A stretch of DNA of 64,000 bases from Gibbsiella quercinecans (GTDB lineage: Bacteria; Pseudomonadota; Gammaproteobacteria; Enterobacterales; Enterobacteriaceae): positions 1,736,001 to 1,800,000 of the forward strand of contig NZ_CP014136.1 in NCBI RefSeq assembly GCF_002291425.1, given 5' to 3'. This document shows positions 31,293 through 39,686 of this stretch, piece after piece. The translations under genes and the position numbers were made by a program. Each line of letters opens with the position of its first letter. The first letter of the stretch is position 1. The notes under the pieces were generated by a model. The model did no database searches and had not been told where the DNA came from. It was given only the letters and a program-made list of their open reading frames with translations.

Positions 31293-31340
31293 ATGGCACA
31301 CAAACCGTTTTTCTTTGCATTCTTTTTTACCTTCCCCTGA
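31293..31340 (+). CDS. pheL: pheA leader peptide PheL
   Basis: 15 codons, [15 protein letters not shown], with seven Phe codons, then TGA. The E. coli leader ([15 protein letters not shown]) has the same Phe pattern. Translation of the Phe codons senses charged tRNA-Phe. When Phe is plentiful the downstream attenuator forms; when it is scarce the ribosome stalls and an antiterminator forms. It is too short to be seen by ordinary gene finders. Confidence 0.95.
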   Translation: [15 protein letters not shown]

Positions 31341-31387
31341 TTGGGAGGCGTTTCGTCGTGTGACAAAGAATGCAAAGACGAACAGCA

Positions 31388-31415
31388 AAGCCTCCTGAAA
31401 CAGGGGGCTTTTTTT
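31388..31415 (+). terminator. phenylalanine attenuator of pheA
   Basis: aagcctcctg (31388-31397), loop aaa, cagggggctt (31401-31410) with a T run to 31415. The upstream gggaggcgtttcg region (about 31345) and caaagacg form the competing pairs. It is located between pheL and pheA. Confidence 0.92.
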
Positions 31416-31462
31416 ATGGCTATTCGATAACAAATTAATAAAAACACAAGGCAAAGCTGACT

Positions 31463-32620
31463 ATGACTGACAACCCGTTACTTGCGCTGCGCGAACGCAT
31501 CAGCGCGCTGGACCTGGAACTGCTGGCGCTGCTGGCGGAACGCAGGAAACTGGCGATCGCGGTGGGCAAAACCAAACTGCACTCCCACAACCCGATCCGC
31601 GACAAAGAACGCGAGCGCGATCTGCTTGATACGCTGGTTAAGGCCGCCAAACCCCATGGCCTTGACGGATTTTATGTCACCCGCCTGTTCCAACTGATCA
31701 TCGAGGATTCCATTCTGACGCAACAGGCGCTGTTGCAGCAGCAGCTCAATGCCACCAGCCAACACACTGCGCGTATTGCCTTCCTCGGCCCGAAAGGCTC
31801 TTATTCACATTTGGCTGCCCGCCAGTATGCCGCACGCCATTTTGAACAGTTGATCGAGCATGGCTGCCACAAATTCCAGGATATCTTCACCCAGGTGGAA
31901 ACCGGGCAGGCCGATTACGCCATATTGCCGATTGAAAATACCAGTTCCGGTTCAATTAATGACGTCTACGATCTGCTGCAGCACACCAGCCTGTCGATTG
32001 TCGGCGAACTGAGCAACCCGATTAACCATTGCGTGTTGGTATCCGGTGATACCGATCTCAGCCAGATAGAAACCGTTTACAGCCATCCACAGCCTTTCCA
32101 ACAGTGCAGCCAGTTCATCAACCGCTTCCCACATTGGAACATCGAGTACTGCGAAAGCACCGCGGCGGCGATGGAGAAAGTCGCCAGCCTGAATTCACCC
32201 AACGTGGCGGCGCTGGGCAGCGAGGCCGGCGGCGCGCTGTATAACCTGCAGGTGCTGGAACATAACCTGGCAAACCAGCAGCAGAACATTACGCGCTTCA
32301 TCGTGCTGGCGCGCAAAGCGATAGAGGTTTCCGATCAGGTGCCGGCGAAGAGCACGCTGATCATGGCCACCGGCCAGCAATCGGGGGCATTAGTAGAAGC
32401 GCTGCTGGTGCTGCGAGAAAACGGCATCATTATGACCAAGCTGGAATCACGGCCCATCAACGGCAACCCGTGGGAAGAGATGTTCTATATTGATGTGCAG
32501 GCCAACCTGCGCTCGGAGGCGATGCAAAAGGCGCTTAAGGATTTGGCGCCCATTACCCGCTCCTTGAAAGTGCTGGGCTGCTACCCCAGTGAAAACGTGG
32601 TGCCGGTCAATCCTTCCTAA
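31463..32620 (+). CDS. pheA: bifunctional chorismate mutase / prephenate dehydratase
   Basis: 385 aa (E. coli 386). N-terminal AroQ chorismate mutase (1-90; [26 protein letters not shown]), prephenate dehydratase (about 105-285; TRFIVLAR with the catalytic Thr), then an ACT regulatory domain with [18 protein letters not shown] (Phe-binding ESRP motif). It makes phenylpyruvate from chorismate for Phe synthesis and is feedback inhibited by Phe. It is expressed through the pheL attenuator and convergent with tyrA. Confidence 0.98.
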   Translation: MTDNPLLALRERISALDLELLALLAERRKLAIAVGKTKLHSHNPIRDKERERDLLDTLVKAAKPHGLDGFYVTRLFQLIIEDSILTQQALLQQQLNATSQHTARIAFLGPKGSYSHLAARQYAARHFEQLIEHGCHKFQDIFTQVETGQADYAILPIENTSSGSINDVYDLLQHTSLSIVGELSNPINHCVLVSGDTDLSQIETVYSHPQPFQQCSQFINRFPHWNIEYCESTAAAMEKVASLNSPNVAALGSEAGGALYNLQVLEHNLANQQQNITRFIVLARKAIEVSDQVPAKSTLIMATGQQSGALVEALLVLRENGIIMTKLESRPINGNPWEEMFYIDVQANLRSEAMQKALKDLAPITRSLKVLGCYPSENVVPVNPS

Positions 32621-32624
32621 AGAC

Positions 32625-32655
32625 AAAAAGGGTTTGGCAATGCCAAACCCTTTTT
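32625..32655. terminator. bidirectional terminator between pheA and tyrA
   Basis: aaaaagggtttggca (32625-32639) and tgccaaaccc plus ttttt (32641-32655): a 15-bp perfect stem with A/T ends, able to stop both converging transcripts. Confidence 0.92.
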
Positions 32656-32676
32656 ACACAACACCGAAAAATGCAA

Positions 32677-33798
32677 TTACTGGCGGCTGTCGTTAGCCTG
32701 CCGCAGCAGCGAACGGCTCTCCACCAGGAAGTGCTGGGCGTAATCACCGAACCAGTGCTCCACTTTCTGGAAGCTTTCAATAAACGCCTGCTTATCACCG
32801 TGTTCAAGCAACGCAATCGCTTCGCCGAAACGCTGGTAATAGCGTTTAATCAATGCGATGTTCTCTTCCGAAGACATGATGATATCGGCATACAGTTGTG
32901 GATCCTGCGCAAACAACCGGCCCACCATCGCCAACTCCAGCCGATAGATGGGGGAAGAGAGCGCCAGCAACTGTTCCAGCCGCACGTTCTCTTCCGCCAG
33001 ATGCAGCCCGTAGGCGAAAGTCGCAAAGTGGCGTAGAGCCTGGATAAACGCCATGTTCTGATCGTGCTCAACGGCGCTGATGCGGTGCAACCTGGCTCCC
33101 CAAACCTGCAGTTGTTCCAGCAGCCATTGATAAGCTTCCGGCTGACGCCCATCGCAATAGACCACGACCTGCTTGGCGATGCTGCCAACATCCGGCCCAA
33201 ACATCGGGTGCAAGCCAAGCACCGGCCCGCCATGCACTGCCAGCATGGCCTGCAGCGGCCGATTCTTCACGGAGGCCAGATCGACCAGGATGCAGTCATC
33301 CGGCAACTTCGGCAAACGCGAGATCACCTGTTCCGTCACGTGGATCGGCACGCTGACGATCACCATACCCGCATCCGCCAGTAGCGTTTCCGCCTGTGGC
33401 CAATCCTGCTGCTCCAGCACCTTTACCTGATAACCGGAAAGCGACAGCAGGCGGTTGAACAACCGCCCCATCTGGCCATCGCCGCCAATAATCACGATCG
33501 GCCGCAGTTGAGGGCACAACGCCTTGAAGCCTTTGTCGTTTTCACTGGTGTAGGATTCGCGCATCAGCCGGCGCAGCACGTCTTCAATCAGATCTGGCGG
33601 CACCCCCAGGGCTTCGGCCTCTTTACGGCGGGAAGCCAGCATGTCAGCTTCCCGTTCCGGAACATACACCGGTAAACCATAGCGGCTTTTGACCTCACCA
33701 ACTTCTGCCACCAGATGCAGGCGTTTTGCCAGCAGATCCAGCAACGCTTTATCTACATCGTCAATTTGATCGCGCAATGCGGTCAGTTCAGCCACCAT
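32677..33798 (-). CDS. tyrA: bifunctional chorismate mutase / prephenate dehydrogenase
   Basis: 373 aa, the E. coli length. AroQ chorismate mutase (1-90), then an NAD-binding Rossmann fold with [10 protein letters not shown] (about 105-114) and the dehydrogenase helical dimer domain (about 225-370; [15 protein letters not shown]). It converts chorismate to 4-hydroxyphenylpyruvate for Tyr. It is 6 bases downstream of aroF, the classical aroF-tyrA operon. Confidence 0.98.
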   Translation of the reverse strand: MVAELTALRDQIDDVDKALLDLLAKRLHLVAEVGEVKSRYGLPVYVPEREADMLASRRKEAEALGVPPDLIEDVLRRLMRESYTSENDKGFKALCPQLRPIVIIGGDGQMGRLFNRLLSLSGYQVKVLEQQDWPQAETLLADAGMVIVSVPIHVTEQVISRLPKLPDDCILVDLASVKNRPLQAMLAVHGGPVLGLHPMFGPDVGSIAKQVVVYCDGRQPEAYQWLLEQLQVWGARLHRISAVEHDQNMAFIQALRHFATFAYGLHLAEENVRLEQLLALSSPIYRLELAMVGRLFAQDPQLYADIIMSSEENIALIKRYYQRFGEAIALLEHGDKQAFIESFQKVEHWFGDYAQHFLVESRSLLRQANDSRQ

Positions 33799-33804
33799 AA
33801 ATCA

Positions 33805-34878
33805 CTACTCTCCAGTGCGGGCCGTCAGCGCAGCGCCGAGCTCCTGATGCATTTGGCGCAGCAGCGTTTCCGTGTTTTCCCAGTTAATGCAAGCATCCGT
33901 GACGGATACGCCATAGCGCATCTCGGCACGCGGCATCTCAGAAGACTGGTTGCCCTCATGCAAATGACTTTCCAGCATGATGCCGGTGATCGAACGGTTA
34001 CCCGCTTTAATTTGCTCAACCACGGATGCCGCTACCAGCGGCTGACGGCGATAATCTTTATTCGAGTTGCCATGGCTGCAATCTACCATTAAGGACGGAC
34101 GGAGTCCCGCGTCCTGCATCTGTTTTTCACATGCAGCCACGTGCTCCGCGCTGTAATTCGGCTCTTTACCGCCACGCAGAATCACATGCCCATTCGGGTT
34201 GCCGTGGGTTTGCAGCAGGCAAACCTGCCCCGCCTGGTTGATACCCACAAAGCGGTGCGGCATCGCAGCGGCGCGCATCGCATTAATTGCCGTGCTCAGG
34301 CTGCCATCGGTGCCATTTTTAAAACCGACCGGCATCGACAGGCCCGAAGCCATTTCACGGTGCGTTTGCGATTCCGTGGTGCGCGCCCCGATCGCTGACC
34401 AACTGAACAGATCGCCCAGATATTGCGGGCTGTTCGGATCCAATGCTTCCGTCGCCAACGGCAACCCCATGTTGACCAGATTCAGCAGCAGGCGACGCGC
34501 AATCTGCAGGCCAGCCTCAATATCAAATGAGCCGTCCATAAACGGATCGTTGATCAAGCCTTTCCAGCCGACGGTCGTTCTGGGTTTTTCAAAATAGACA
34601 CGCATAACGATATACAGCTGATCGCTCAATTCAGCCGACAGGGTTTTCAAACGACGCGCGTAATCCAGCGCGGCGTCTGGATCGTGAATGGAACATGGGC
34701 CGCAAACCACCAGCAGGCGATGATCGCGCCCCTGCAAAATATTGGCGATGGTCTGGCGCGCCGTCGTGATAGCCGATTCATCACTGGCGGTAAGCGGGAG
34801 TTGCCCTTTCAGCTCTTCGGGGGTGAGCATGACCTGTTCGGCACTGATGTGTACGTTATTGAGCGCGTCTTTTTGCAT
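33805..34878 (-). CDS. aroF: DAHP synthase, tyrosine-sensitive
   Basis: 357 aa from ATG 34878 (MQKDALNNVHISAEQ, as in E. coli AroF); an in-frame start farther upstream is not supported. Motifs VVCGPCSIHD, RVYFEKPRTTVGWKG, GARTTESQTHR and DCSHGNSNKD provide PEP, metal and erythrose-4-phosphate sites. It is the first step of the shikimate pathway, inhibited by Tyr. Isozyme assignment rests on the operon with tyrA and close match to AroF rather than AroG/AroH. Confidence 0.97.
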   Translation of the reverse strand: MQKDALNNVHISAEQVMLTPEELKGQLPLTASDESAITTARQTIANILQGRDHRLLVVCGPCSIHDPDAALDYARRLKTLSAELSDQLYIVMRVYFEKPRTTVGWKGLINDPFMDGSFDIEAGLQIARRLLLNLVNMGLPLATEALDPNSPQYLGDLFSWSAIGARTTESQTHREMASGLSMPVGFKNGTDGSLSTAINAMRAAAMPHRFVGINQAGQVCLLQTHGNPNGHVILRGGKEPNYSAEHVAACEKQMQDAGLRPSLMVDCSHGNSNKDYRRQPLVAASVVEQIKAGNRSITGIMLESHLHEGNQSSEMPRAEMRYGVSVTDACINWENTETLLRQMHQELGAALTARTGE

Positions 34879-34944
34879 GATGCTAGTCCTGTCGTGTGCT
34901 GTTATGCGTGAGCGTGTTTGAAACATTGAGCGTTACTGGGCTAT

Positions 34945-34999
34945 ACCTTATCACGCGATGTAAAGATTTCAATCCATTTGGTGTAAATAAAAAATTACC
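34945..34999 (-). promoter_or_regulatory. aroF promoter with two TyrR-like boxes
   Basis: On the - strand TTGAAA (34972-34967), 16 bases, TAAGGT (34950-34945). Two TGTAAA half sites start at 34959 and 34982, exactly 23 bases apart, with weak second halves AATCCA and ATTACC (consensus TGTAAAN6TTTACA). The first overlaps the -35 region, as in E. coli aroF. Candidate only. Confidence 0.55.
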
Positions 35000-35129
35000 A
35001 CAACAGCGCAAGCGTAATAAAACCAACACAGAACAACAAAATAACATTAATTATCATAGTATTGATTAATTTCCCCACGCTAAAAGACGACCATCACTCA
35101 TTAACATCATCAGGAATAAAACATCAATA

Positions 35130-35147
35130 AGTAAACTTAAGTTTACA
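35130..35147. promoter_or_regulatory. strong TyrR-like operator
   Basis: AGTAAA-CTTAAG-TTTACA matches the TyrR consensus at 11 of 12 half-site positions and contains the palindrome gtaaacttaagtttac. It lies about 250 bases upstream of the aroF start; the spacing to the promoter boxes would need DNA looping. Confidence 0.5.
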
Positions 35148-35284
35148 ACAAAATTAACAGGCGGTACTGCGCATCACACCAGCCGACCGCCAATGACACC
35201 GGCATCACCGGCAAGCACTTTTAGCGGTAAGCTGCCCGCCGCCTAAACAGGGGAAACGGCAGCCTATACATGCCGTGAGTAGAA

Positions 35285-35320
35285 GAAAAATGAATAAGTG
35301 ACGATGAAAAATGAATAAGT
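35285..35320 (+). repeat. 15-bp direct repeat with 21-bp period
   Basis: gaaaaatgaataagt occurs at 35285-35299 and 35306-35320. The period of 21 bases is two helical turns, placing both copies on one face of the DNA, about 90-120 bases before the DUF481 gene. Confidence 0.85.
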
Positions 35321-35337
35321 TAAGCTAACTATGGCTA

Positions 35338-35366
35338 TTTTTGTCGCAATTGCGAATCGCTATAAT
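35338..35366 (+). promoter_or_regulatory. possible promoter of the DUF481 gene
   Basis: TATAAT at 35361-35366 with TTTTTG 17 bases upstream (35338-35343). The -10 is consensus, the -35 weak. Start codon follows at 35409. Confidence 0.5.
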
Positions 35367-35408
35367 ACGTTGGCAACCACTCATCACTTTTAACAGACTG
35401 GATCCAAA

Positions 35409-36173
35409 ATGCTCTCTTTACGCGCTCGTCGCGCTATCCCATTGTATATTAGCTGCCTCACCGCTTTCGCCAGTATTCCCTCTTTCGCAGACAATACACT
35501 GTTCACCGCGATGGATGACCCGGCAACCGCGAAGAAGCCATTTGAAGGTAATGTACAGGCGGGTTATAACGCGCAATCCGGTAACTCGGAAAACTCCTCG
35601 CTGCTGGCGAACAGTTCACTGACCTGGTTCAATACCTCTACGGCCTATAGTCTGTGGGGAGCCGCCAACAACACCACCTCCTCCAACGTTCGCTCAAGCG
35701 AAAAATATCAGGTGGGCGGACGTACCCGTTACAACATGACTGAGCGTAATTACCTGTTCGGCCAGGCTAACTGGCTGAACGATCGCTTTGCCGGTTATGA
35801 TTCACGCTCGACGCTCACCGTAGGTTACGGGCGCCAGGTGCTGAATGGCCCAGTGCACGATCTGCGTCTCGAATTCGGTCCCGGCGTACGCCACGACGAA
35901 TATCACGGCGGCGGCCGCAGCACCAAAGCACTGGCTTACGGTGCCGCAAACTATACGTATCAGCTGACCGATACCACCAAGTTCACCGAAGGCCTTTCCG
36001 CTTTGGCCAACGAAGACGTGACCCTGAACTCGGAAACGGCGCTGAACGTCGCGATCAATGAAAAATTCTCGCTGCGCCTGGCCTATACGGTGACCTATAA
36101 CAATAACCCTCCGGCCTCTGCACCGAAGAAAACCGACACCACCACCTCGGTCACGTTGGTTTACGGTCTGTAA
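35409..36173 (+). CDS. DUF481 (YdiY-like) outer-membrane beta-barrel protein
   Basis: 254 aa. The signal peptide ends near PSFA-D (about residue 28). The mature part has alternating aromatic beta strands (GNVQAGYNAQSGNSENSSL, KYQVGGRTRYNMTERNYLF, RSTLTVGYGRQVL) and ends in TTTSVTLVYGL, a typical barrel-closing strand. The layout matches the DUF481 family, which includes the acid-inducible YdiY of E. coli. Function is unknown. It is monocistronic, with a promoter and a terminator of its own. Confidence 0.85.
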   Translation: MLSLRARRAIPLYISCLTAFASIPSFADNTLFTAMDDPATAKKPFEGNVQAGYNAQSGNSENSSLLANSSLTWFNTSTAYSLWGAANNTTSSNVRSSEKYQVGGRTRYNMTERNYLFGQANWLNDRFAGYDSRSTLTVGYGRQVLNGPVHDLRLEFGPGVRHDEYHGGGRSTKALAYGAANYTYQLTDTTKFTEGLSALANEDVTLNSETALNVAINEKFSLRLAYTVTYNNNPPASAPKKTDTTTSVTLVYGL

Positions 36174-36191
36174 TTCCTCTTCTTTCCTGCC

Positions 36192-36216
36192 AAGCCCACT
36201 CCGGTGGGCTTTTTTA
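36192..36216 (+). terminator. terminator of the DUF481 gene
   Basis: aagcccac-tccg-gtgggctt followed by TTTTT; 18 bases after the stop. Confidence 0.88.
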
Positions 36217-36291
36217 TGCCTGAAATTTGCCTTTTCTCCGTTGCTAAAAAGTTTGTGATTTCACGGTTGACCTATTTAGCAAATTGCTTAA

Positions 36292-36311
36292 TACTGGTTA
36301 TATATACAGTA
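36292..36311 (+). promoter_or_regulatory. LexA (SOS) box of the nuc cassette
   Basis: tactggttatatatacagta fits CTG-N10-CAG with the AT-alternating centre and TACTG/CAGTA ends of the enterobacterial SOS box. It lies 21 bases upstream of the first small ORF, so it should cover the promoter and keep the cassette off without DNA damage. Confidence 0.85.
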
Positions 36312-36331
36312 TAGTTATTGGGAGGGAAAAT

Positions 36332-36427
36332 ATGACAGCTATCTACTGCGGCAGGCTCCCATGGTCGATAACGCTAATGAACGCCGTTTCTCAGGGCGAT
36401 GCAGGATATGCGTTATGGAAAAAATGA
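36332..36427 (+). CDS. 31-codon leader ORF overlapping the holin start
   Basis: ATG 36332 has a GGGAGG ribosome site 6 bases upstream, the strongest in the cassette. The product, 31 aa, runs MTAIYCGRLPWS...GYALWKK and ends at TGA 36425-36427. Its last codons overlap the holin start: holin Met1 is at 36415 and holin Met4 (36424) shares ATGA with the leader stop. This suggests translational coupling. The peptide itself resembles nothing known to me; it may matter only for being translated. Confidence 0.5.
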   Translation: MTAIYCGRLPWSITLMNAVSQGDAGYALWKK

Positions 36428-36633
36428 CTTCATTGATTACCTATGCCATGGCGCTGTTTCTCGCCTGGCTCGGCAAACTTTCACCACAGGATATCGCCTT
36501 TCTGGTGGGCTCTGCGGTGGGCATCGGCACCTTCCTCGTCAACTGGTACTACCGGCGCAAAAACTACCAGTTACTGAAAGAAATCCAACGAAATGCAGCC
36601 GCCAGGAGGATCTACGATGAACTCAATCGCTAA
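36415..36633 (+). CDS. nucE: small two-helix holin (NucE-like)
   Basis: 72 aa from ATG 36415 (AGGA 9 bases upstream). Two membrane segments: about residues 5-22 (SLITYAMALFLAWLG) and 28-46 (AFLVGSAVGIGTFLVNWYY), then a basic charged tail RRKNYQLLKEIQRN. This is the class II holin layout of phage 21 S. The N-terminus MEKM contains a second start at Met4. Holins permeabilise or depolarise the inner membrane to release the endolysin. The order holin, lysozyme, Ogr-like activator matches nucEDC of S. marcescens, known from the literature. Confidence 0.8.
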   Translation: MEKMTSLITYAMALFLAWLGKLSPQDIAFLVGSAVGIGTFLVNWYYRRKNYQLLKEIQRNAAARRIYDELNR

Positions 36634-37216
36634 ACGATGCAGCACTGCCACTATTCTGGTTTTGGTGGCAACGCTGCCTCAGTTTGATCAATTGAAAACG
36701 TCACAGGCGGGCCTGATGCTGATCGCCAATTTTGAAGGCTGCCAACTGACAGCTTACCAGTGCGATGCGGATATCTGGACCCGCGGTATCGGCCATACGC
36801 TCGACGTTCTCCCCGGCCAAACGGTGACCCGTAAGCGGGTAGCGAAAGACTTCCTGGCGGACGTTCGCCATGTGGAGAGAGGGATGGCGGTCTGTTTACC
36901 GGCTGATATGCCGCAGGAAATCTACGACGCGGTGATCGCGTTTGCCTTCAACGTTGGCGTACACGCCGCCTGCCATTCGACCATGATGCGTTTTTTACAG
37001 CAGCGGCAATGGCACAAAGCGTGCAATCAGCTGCCGCGATGGGTGTATGTGCTGGGGATAAAAAGCAAGGGATTGGAACGACGGCGGGCGGCAGAGCGCA
37101 CGCTATGCCTGCGCGGCGCCAGACGAGCGGCAGCCAACCAACGCCAGGCCGTGAAAAACCCCGGCAATGGGAATGAGCTGGGACCTATACAGCTCGCCAA
37201 ACCAGCAAACTACTGA
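36617..37216 (+). CDS. nucD: phage-type lysozyme (GH24), SAR-endolysin-like (NucD-like)
   Basis: 199 aa from ATG 36617 with AGGAGG 7 bases upstream; it overlaps nucE by 17 bases. A weak N-terminal hydrophobic segment (about 10-21) could act as a signal-arrest-release anchor. The catalytic motif is E40-8X-C49-5X-T55 (FEGCQL, YQCDA, WTRGIGHT), i.e. Cys in place of the Asp of T4 lysozyme, as in phage P1 Lyz. C42 and C8 give the remaining two Cys of the P1 caging mechanism. The C-terminal about 40 residues are a basic, Asn/Gln-rich tail. It cleaves peptidoglycan after holin triggering. Confidence 0.88.
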   Translation: MNSIAKRCSTATILVLVATLPQFDQLKTSQAGLMLIANFEGCQLTAYQCDADIWTRGIGHTLDVLPGQTVTRKRVAKDFLADVRHVERGMAVCLPADMPQEIYDAVIAFAFNVGVHAACHSTMMRFLQQRQWHKACNQLPRWVYVLGIKSKGLERRRAAERTLCLRGARRAAANQRQAVKNPGNGNELGPIQLAKPANY

Positions 37217-37264
37217 AACCGGTTCAAACACAAAATTTTTTAATTATCTATCAAGGGGGTTCCT

Positions 37265-37489
37265 ATGATGCATTGTCCACTGTGCGGTAACGTGGCCCAT
37301 ACCCGCTCCAGCCGTTACCTCAGTAACTCAACCAAAGAACGTTATCACCAATGCCAAAATATTCATTGCAGCTGCACTTTCGCCACCCATGAATCAGTTG
37401 CACGGGTGATCGCCAAACCGAGCGAGAGCGTTGCAGTGCAACCTCAGCGCCCGGCGGTGGGGAAACAACCGAGCGCCAGCACGGTGTAA
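37265..37489 (+). CDS. nucC: Ogr/Delta-type zinc-finger transcriptional activator (NucC-like)
   Basis: 74 aa. The Ogr motif is clear: MMHCPLCGN... with C4, C7, C30 and C35 (C-x2-C-x22-C-x4-C), TRSSRYLSNSTKERYHQCQN in between. Ogr activators turn on P2 late genes; NucC of S. marcescens, an Ogr homologue, activates the nuclease and bacteriocin genes in response to SOS. An AGGGGG site precedes the ATG; the adjacent second ATG is also possible. The tail after residue 50 is Pro/Ser-rich. It is 48 bases after nucD, so the three genes probably form one SOS operon. Confidence 0.88.
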   Translation: MMHCPLCGNVAHTRSSRYLSNSTKERYHQCQNIHCSCTFATHESVARVIAKPSESVAVQPQRPAVGKQPSASTV

Positions 37490-37506
37490 CCAATGGCTAA
37501 ACGGCC

Positions 37507-37538
37507 AAAAAAAGGGGCTTACCATAACGGTAAGCCCC
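37507..37538 (-). terminator. terminator of the rpsP-rplS operon
   Basis: GGGGCTTACC-ataac/gttat-GGTAAGCCCC stem (37514-37538); on the - strand it is followed by seven T (37513-37507). It may also act weakly on the + strand nucC transcript. Confidence 0.88.
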
Positions 37539-37577
37539 AGATAATTATTAACTTTTGGATGCAGCGTTAGCTGTATC

Positions 37578-37940
<363 letters not shown>

Positions 37941-37974
37941 CTAGGTAAACTGATATATCGGTCTCGCCTGCGTA

Positions 37975-38742
37975 TCAGGCGTTCCCTTCATGGTCCTGTT
38001 GCTCGGCCTGATGTTCCCGTTGAAACTCAGCCAGCAACACCGTTTGCTCGTCAGTCAGAGCTAGGCTTTCTAGAAGTTCAGGTCTTCTAAGCCAGGTTCG
38101 GCCCAGCGACTGCTTCAAGCGCCAGCGACGTATCTCGGCATGGTTGCCCGACAGCAGAACCGGCGGTACTTCCATTCCTTCCAACACTTCAGGGCGGGTA
38201 TAATGTGGGCAGTCCAGCAATCCATCGACAAAAGAATCTTCTTCCGCAGACGCCTGGTGGCCCAGCACACCCGGTATAAACCGAGCGACTGAATCGATCA
38301 GCGTCATTGCCGGCAGTTCCCCACCGCTGAGAACGTAATCGCCGATTGACCATTCTTCGTCAATTTCGGTTTGGATCACGCGCTCATCAACCCCTTCATA
38401 ACGGCCGCACACCAGAATGATTTTCTGGTTGGCCGCCAGTTCACACACGCCGGTTTGATCCAGCTTGCGCCCCTGAGGTGAAAGATAAATCACCTTTGCG
38501 CCTTCACCTGCCGCTGCTTTGGCTGCGTGGATGGCTTCCCGCAAGGGTTGCACCATCATCAACATCCCTGGGCCGCCGCCGTAGGGGCGATCGTCCACGG
38601 TGCGATGCCGATCGTAGGTGAAGTCACGCGGACTCCAACACTGCACGCTCAGCAGGCCATTTTTTACTGCCCGGCCCGTCACTCCGTAATCGGTAATGGC
38701 GCGAAACATCTCAGGAAACAGGCTCACAATACCAATAAACAC
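37975..38742 (-). CDS. trmD: tRNA (guanine37-N1)-methyltransferase TrmD
   Basis: 255 aa (E. coli same length). The GTG start at 38742 parallels E. coli. SPOUT trefoil-knot motifs: [33 protein letters not shown] and [14 protein letters not shown]. It makes m1G37 to prevent frameshifting. The C-terminus EQQDHEGNA is slightly shifted from E. coli. Third gene of the operon. Confidence 0.98.
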   Translation of the reverse strand: MFIGIVSLFPEMFRAITDYGVTGRAVKNGLLSVQCWSPRDFTYDRHRTVDDRPYGGGPGMLMMVQPLREAIHAAKAAAGEGAKVIYLSPQGRKLDQTGVCELAANQKIILVCGRYEGVDERVIQTEIDEEWSIGDYVLSGGELPAMTLIDSVARFIPGVLGHQASAEEDSFVDGLLDCPHYTRPEVLEGMEVPPVLLSGNHAEIRRWRLKQSLGRTWLRRPELLESLALTDEQTVLLAEFQREHQAEQQDHEGNA

Positions 38743-38794
38743 AAGCCAATCCCCATTTGTCTATTCCACGACCCCAGACCGTTAAAGCCGGAGA

Positions 38795-39343
38795 TCAAAA
38801 ACCAGGATCCCAATCTGCCTCAATCACCTTGGCAGCGAGATCGACTTTCTTGATAACCTGCCCATGAAGAAACGGAACCAGCCGCTCCTTCATACCGAAT
38901 GCATCTTTCAGGTTTGCTTTTACAACCAGCACATCGTTTGATCCGGTTTCCATCATATCGATGACTTTACCCAGATCATAACCGGTCGGCGTCACTACCT
39001 GGCAGCCCATAAGGTCTTTCCAGTAGTAATCATCGCCATCCAGTGGGGGCAGTTGTTCAGAATCCACCACAATTTCGCAATTGGTCAGTAGATTCGCCGC
39101 ATCACGATCGTCAACACCTTTAATTTTGATGATCATGTCCTGATTGTGGCGCTTCCAGCTTTCCAGCTCGATATGCTGCCACTGACCCGCCTTCTGGATA
39201 AACCAGGGCTGATAGTCAAAAATGCTTTCAGCGTTCTCGGTGGATGAAAACACTCTGAGCCAACCACGAATGCCGTAACTAGAACCCATTTTGCCGAGAA
39301 CTATCGGCTGGTTGGGCACTACCGGTTTGAGTTGCTTGCTCAT
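38795..39343 (-). CDS. rimM: ribosome maturation factor RimM
   Basis: 182 aa from ATG 39343 ([20 protein letters not shown]). N-terminal RimM domain ([17 protein letters not shown]) and C-terminal PRC barrel ([31 protein letters not shown]). It assists 30S head assembly with S19 and S13. It starts 18 bases after rpsP. Confidence 0.97.
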   Translation of the reverse strand: MSKQLKPVVPNQPIVLGKMGSSYGIRGWLRVFSSTENAESIFDYQPWFIQKAGQWQHIELESWKRHNQDMIIKIKGVDDRDAANLLTNCEIVVDSEQLPPLDGDDYYWKDLMGCQVVTPTGYDLGKVIDMMETGSNDVLVVKANLKDAFGMKERLVPFLHGQVIKKVDLAAKVIEADWDPGF

Positions 39344-39361
39344 TGCCACCACCGCGACAGA

Positions 39362-39610
39362 TTAAGCTGCTTTCTTAACGTCTTTGATCAGCGCAGAAAC
39401 GCGATCAGAAACGGTTGCACCCAGGCCGACCCAATGTTCGATGCGGTCCAGGTCCAGACGCAGTGCTTCAGCCTGACCAGAAGCGATCGGGTTGAAGAAG
39501 CCTACGCGCTCGATGAAACGACCATCACGCGCATTGCGGCTGTCGGTCACTACTACTTGATAGAACGGACGCTTTTTAGCGCCGCCACGTGCCAAACGAA
39601 TTGTTACCAT
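39362..39610 (-). CDS. rpsP: 30S ribosomal protein S16
   Basis: 82 aa from ATG 39610, the E. coli length; [20 protein letters not shown] is the S16 start, supported by AGAGGATGTT. The frame is open upstream through the leader hairpin, but that is not coding. Structural protein of the 30S body. First gene of the operon. Confidence 0.98.
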   Translation of the reverse strand: MVTIRLARGGAKKRPFYQVVVTDSRNARDGRFIERVGFFNPIASGQAEALRLDLDRIEHWVGLGATVSDRVSALIKDVKKAA

Positions 39611-39635
39611 AACATCCTCTTTAGTTAATAAAACA

Positions 39636-39665
39636 GCCGGGCCCCATCGAGGAACGGGGCCCGGT
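39636..39665 (-). promoter_or_regulatory. leader hairpin upstream of rpsP
   Basis: accgggcccc/ggggcccggt 10-bp perfect GC stem (39665-39656 with 39645-39636 on the - strand) followed by TGTTTTATTAAC. It lies between the rpsP promoter and the start codon. It may be a leaky attenuator or an autoregulatory structure. Confidence 0.6.
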
Positions 39666-39686
39666 TGCAATATAAAAAGCCCGAAA

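Larger units (their letters stand above)
34879..35408. other. 530-bp intergenic region between aroF and the DUF481 gene
   Basis: No ORF of note. It holds the aroF promoter and TyrR-like boxes (34945-34999 and 35130-35147), an AT-rich tract (34980-35150), a 15-bp direct repeat (35285-35320) and the likely promoter of the DUF481 gene. About 35160-35260 is GC-richer with small inverted repeats but no terminator. Confidence 0.6.

Noticed and set aside
36361-36414. N-terminal extension of the holin from ATG 36361
   Set aside because: It adds a charged hydrophilic stretch before the first membrane helix and lacks a ribosome site; ATG 36415 has AGGA at good distance.
36292-37489. Intact prophage
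   Set aside because: Only holin, lysozyme and Ogr genes are present; there is no integrase, attachment duplication, capsid, tail or replication gene, and both flanks are core genes.
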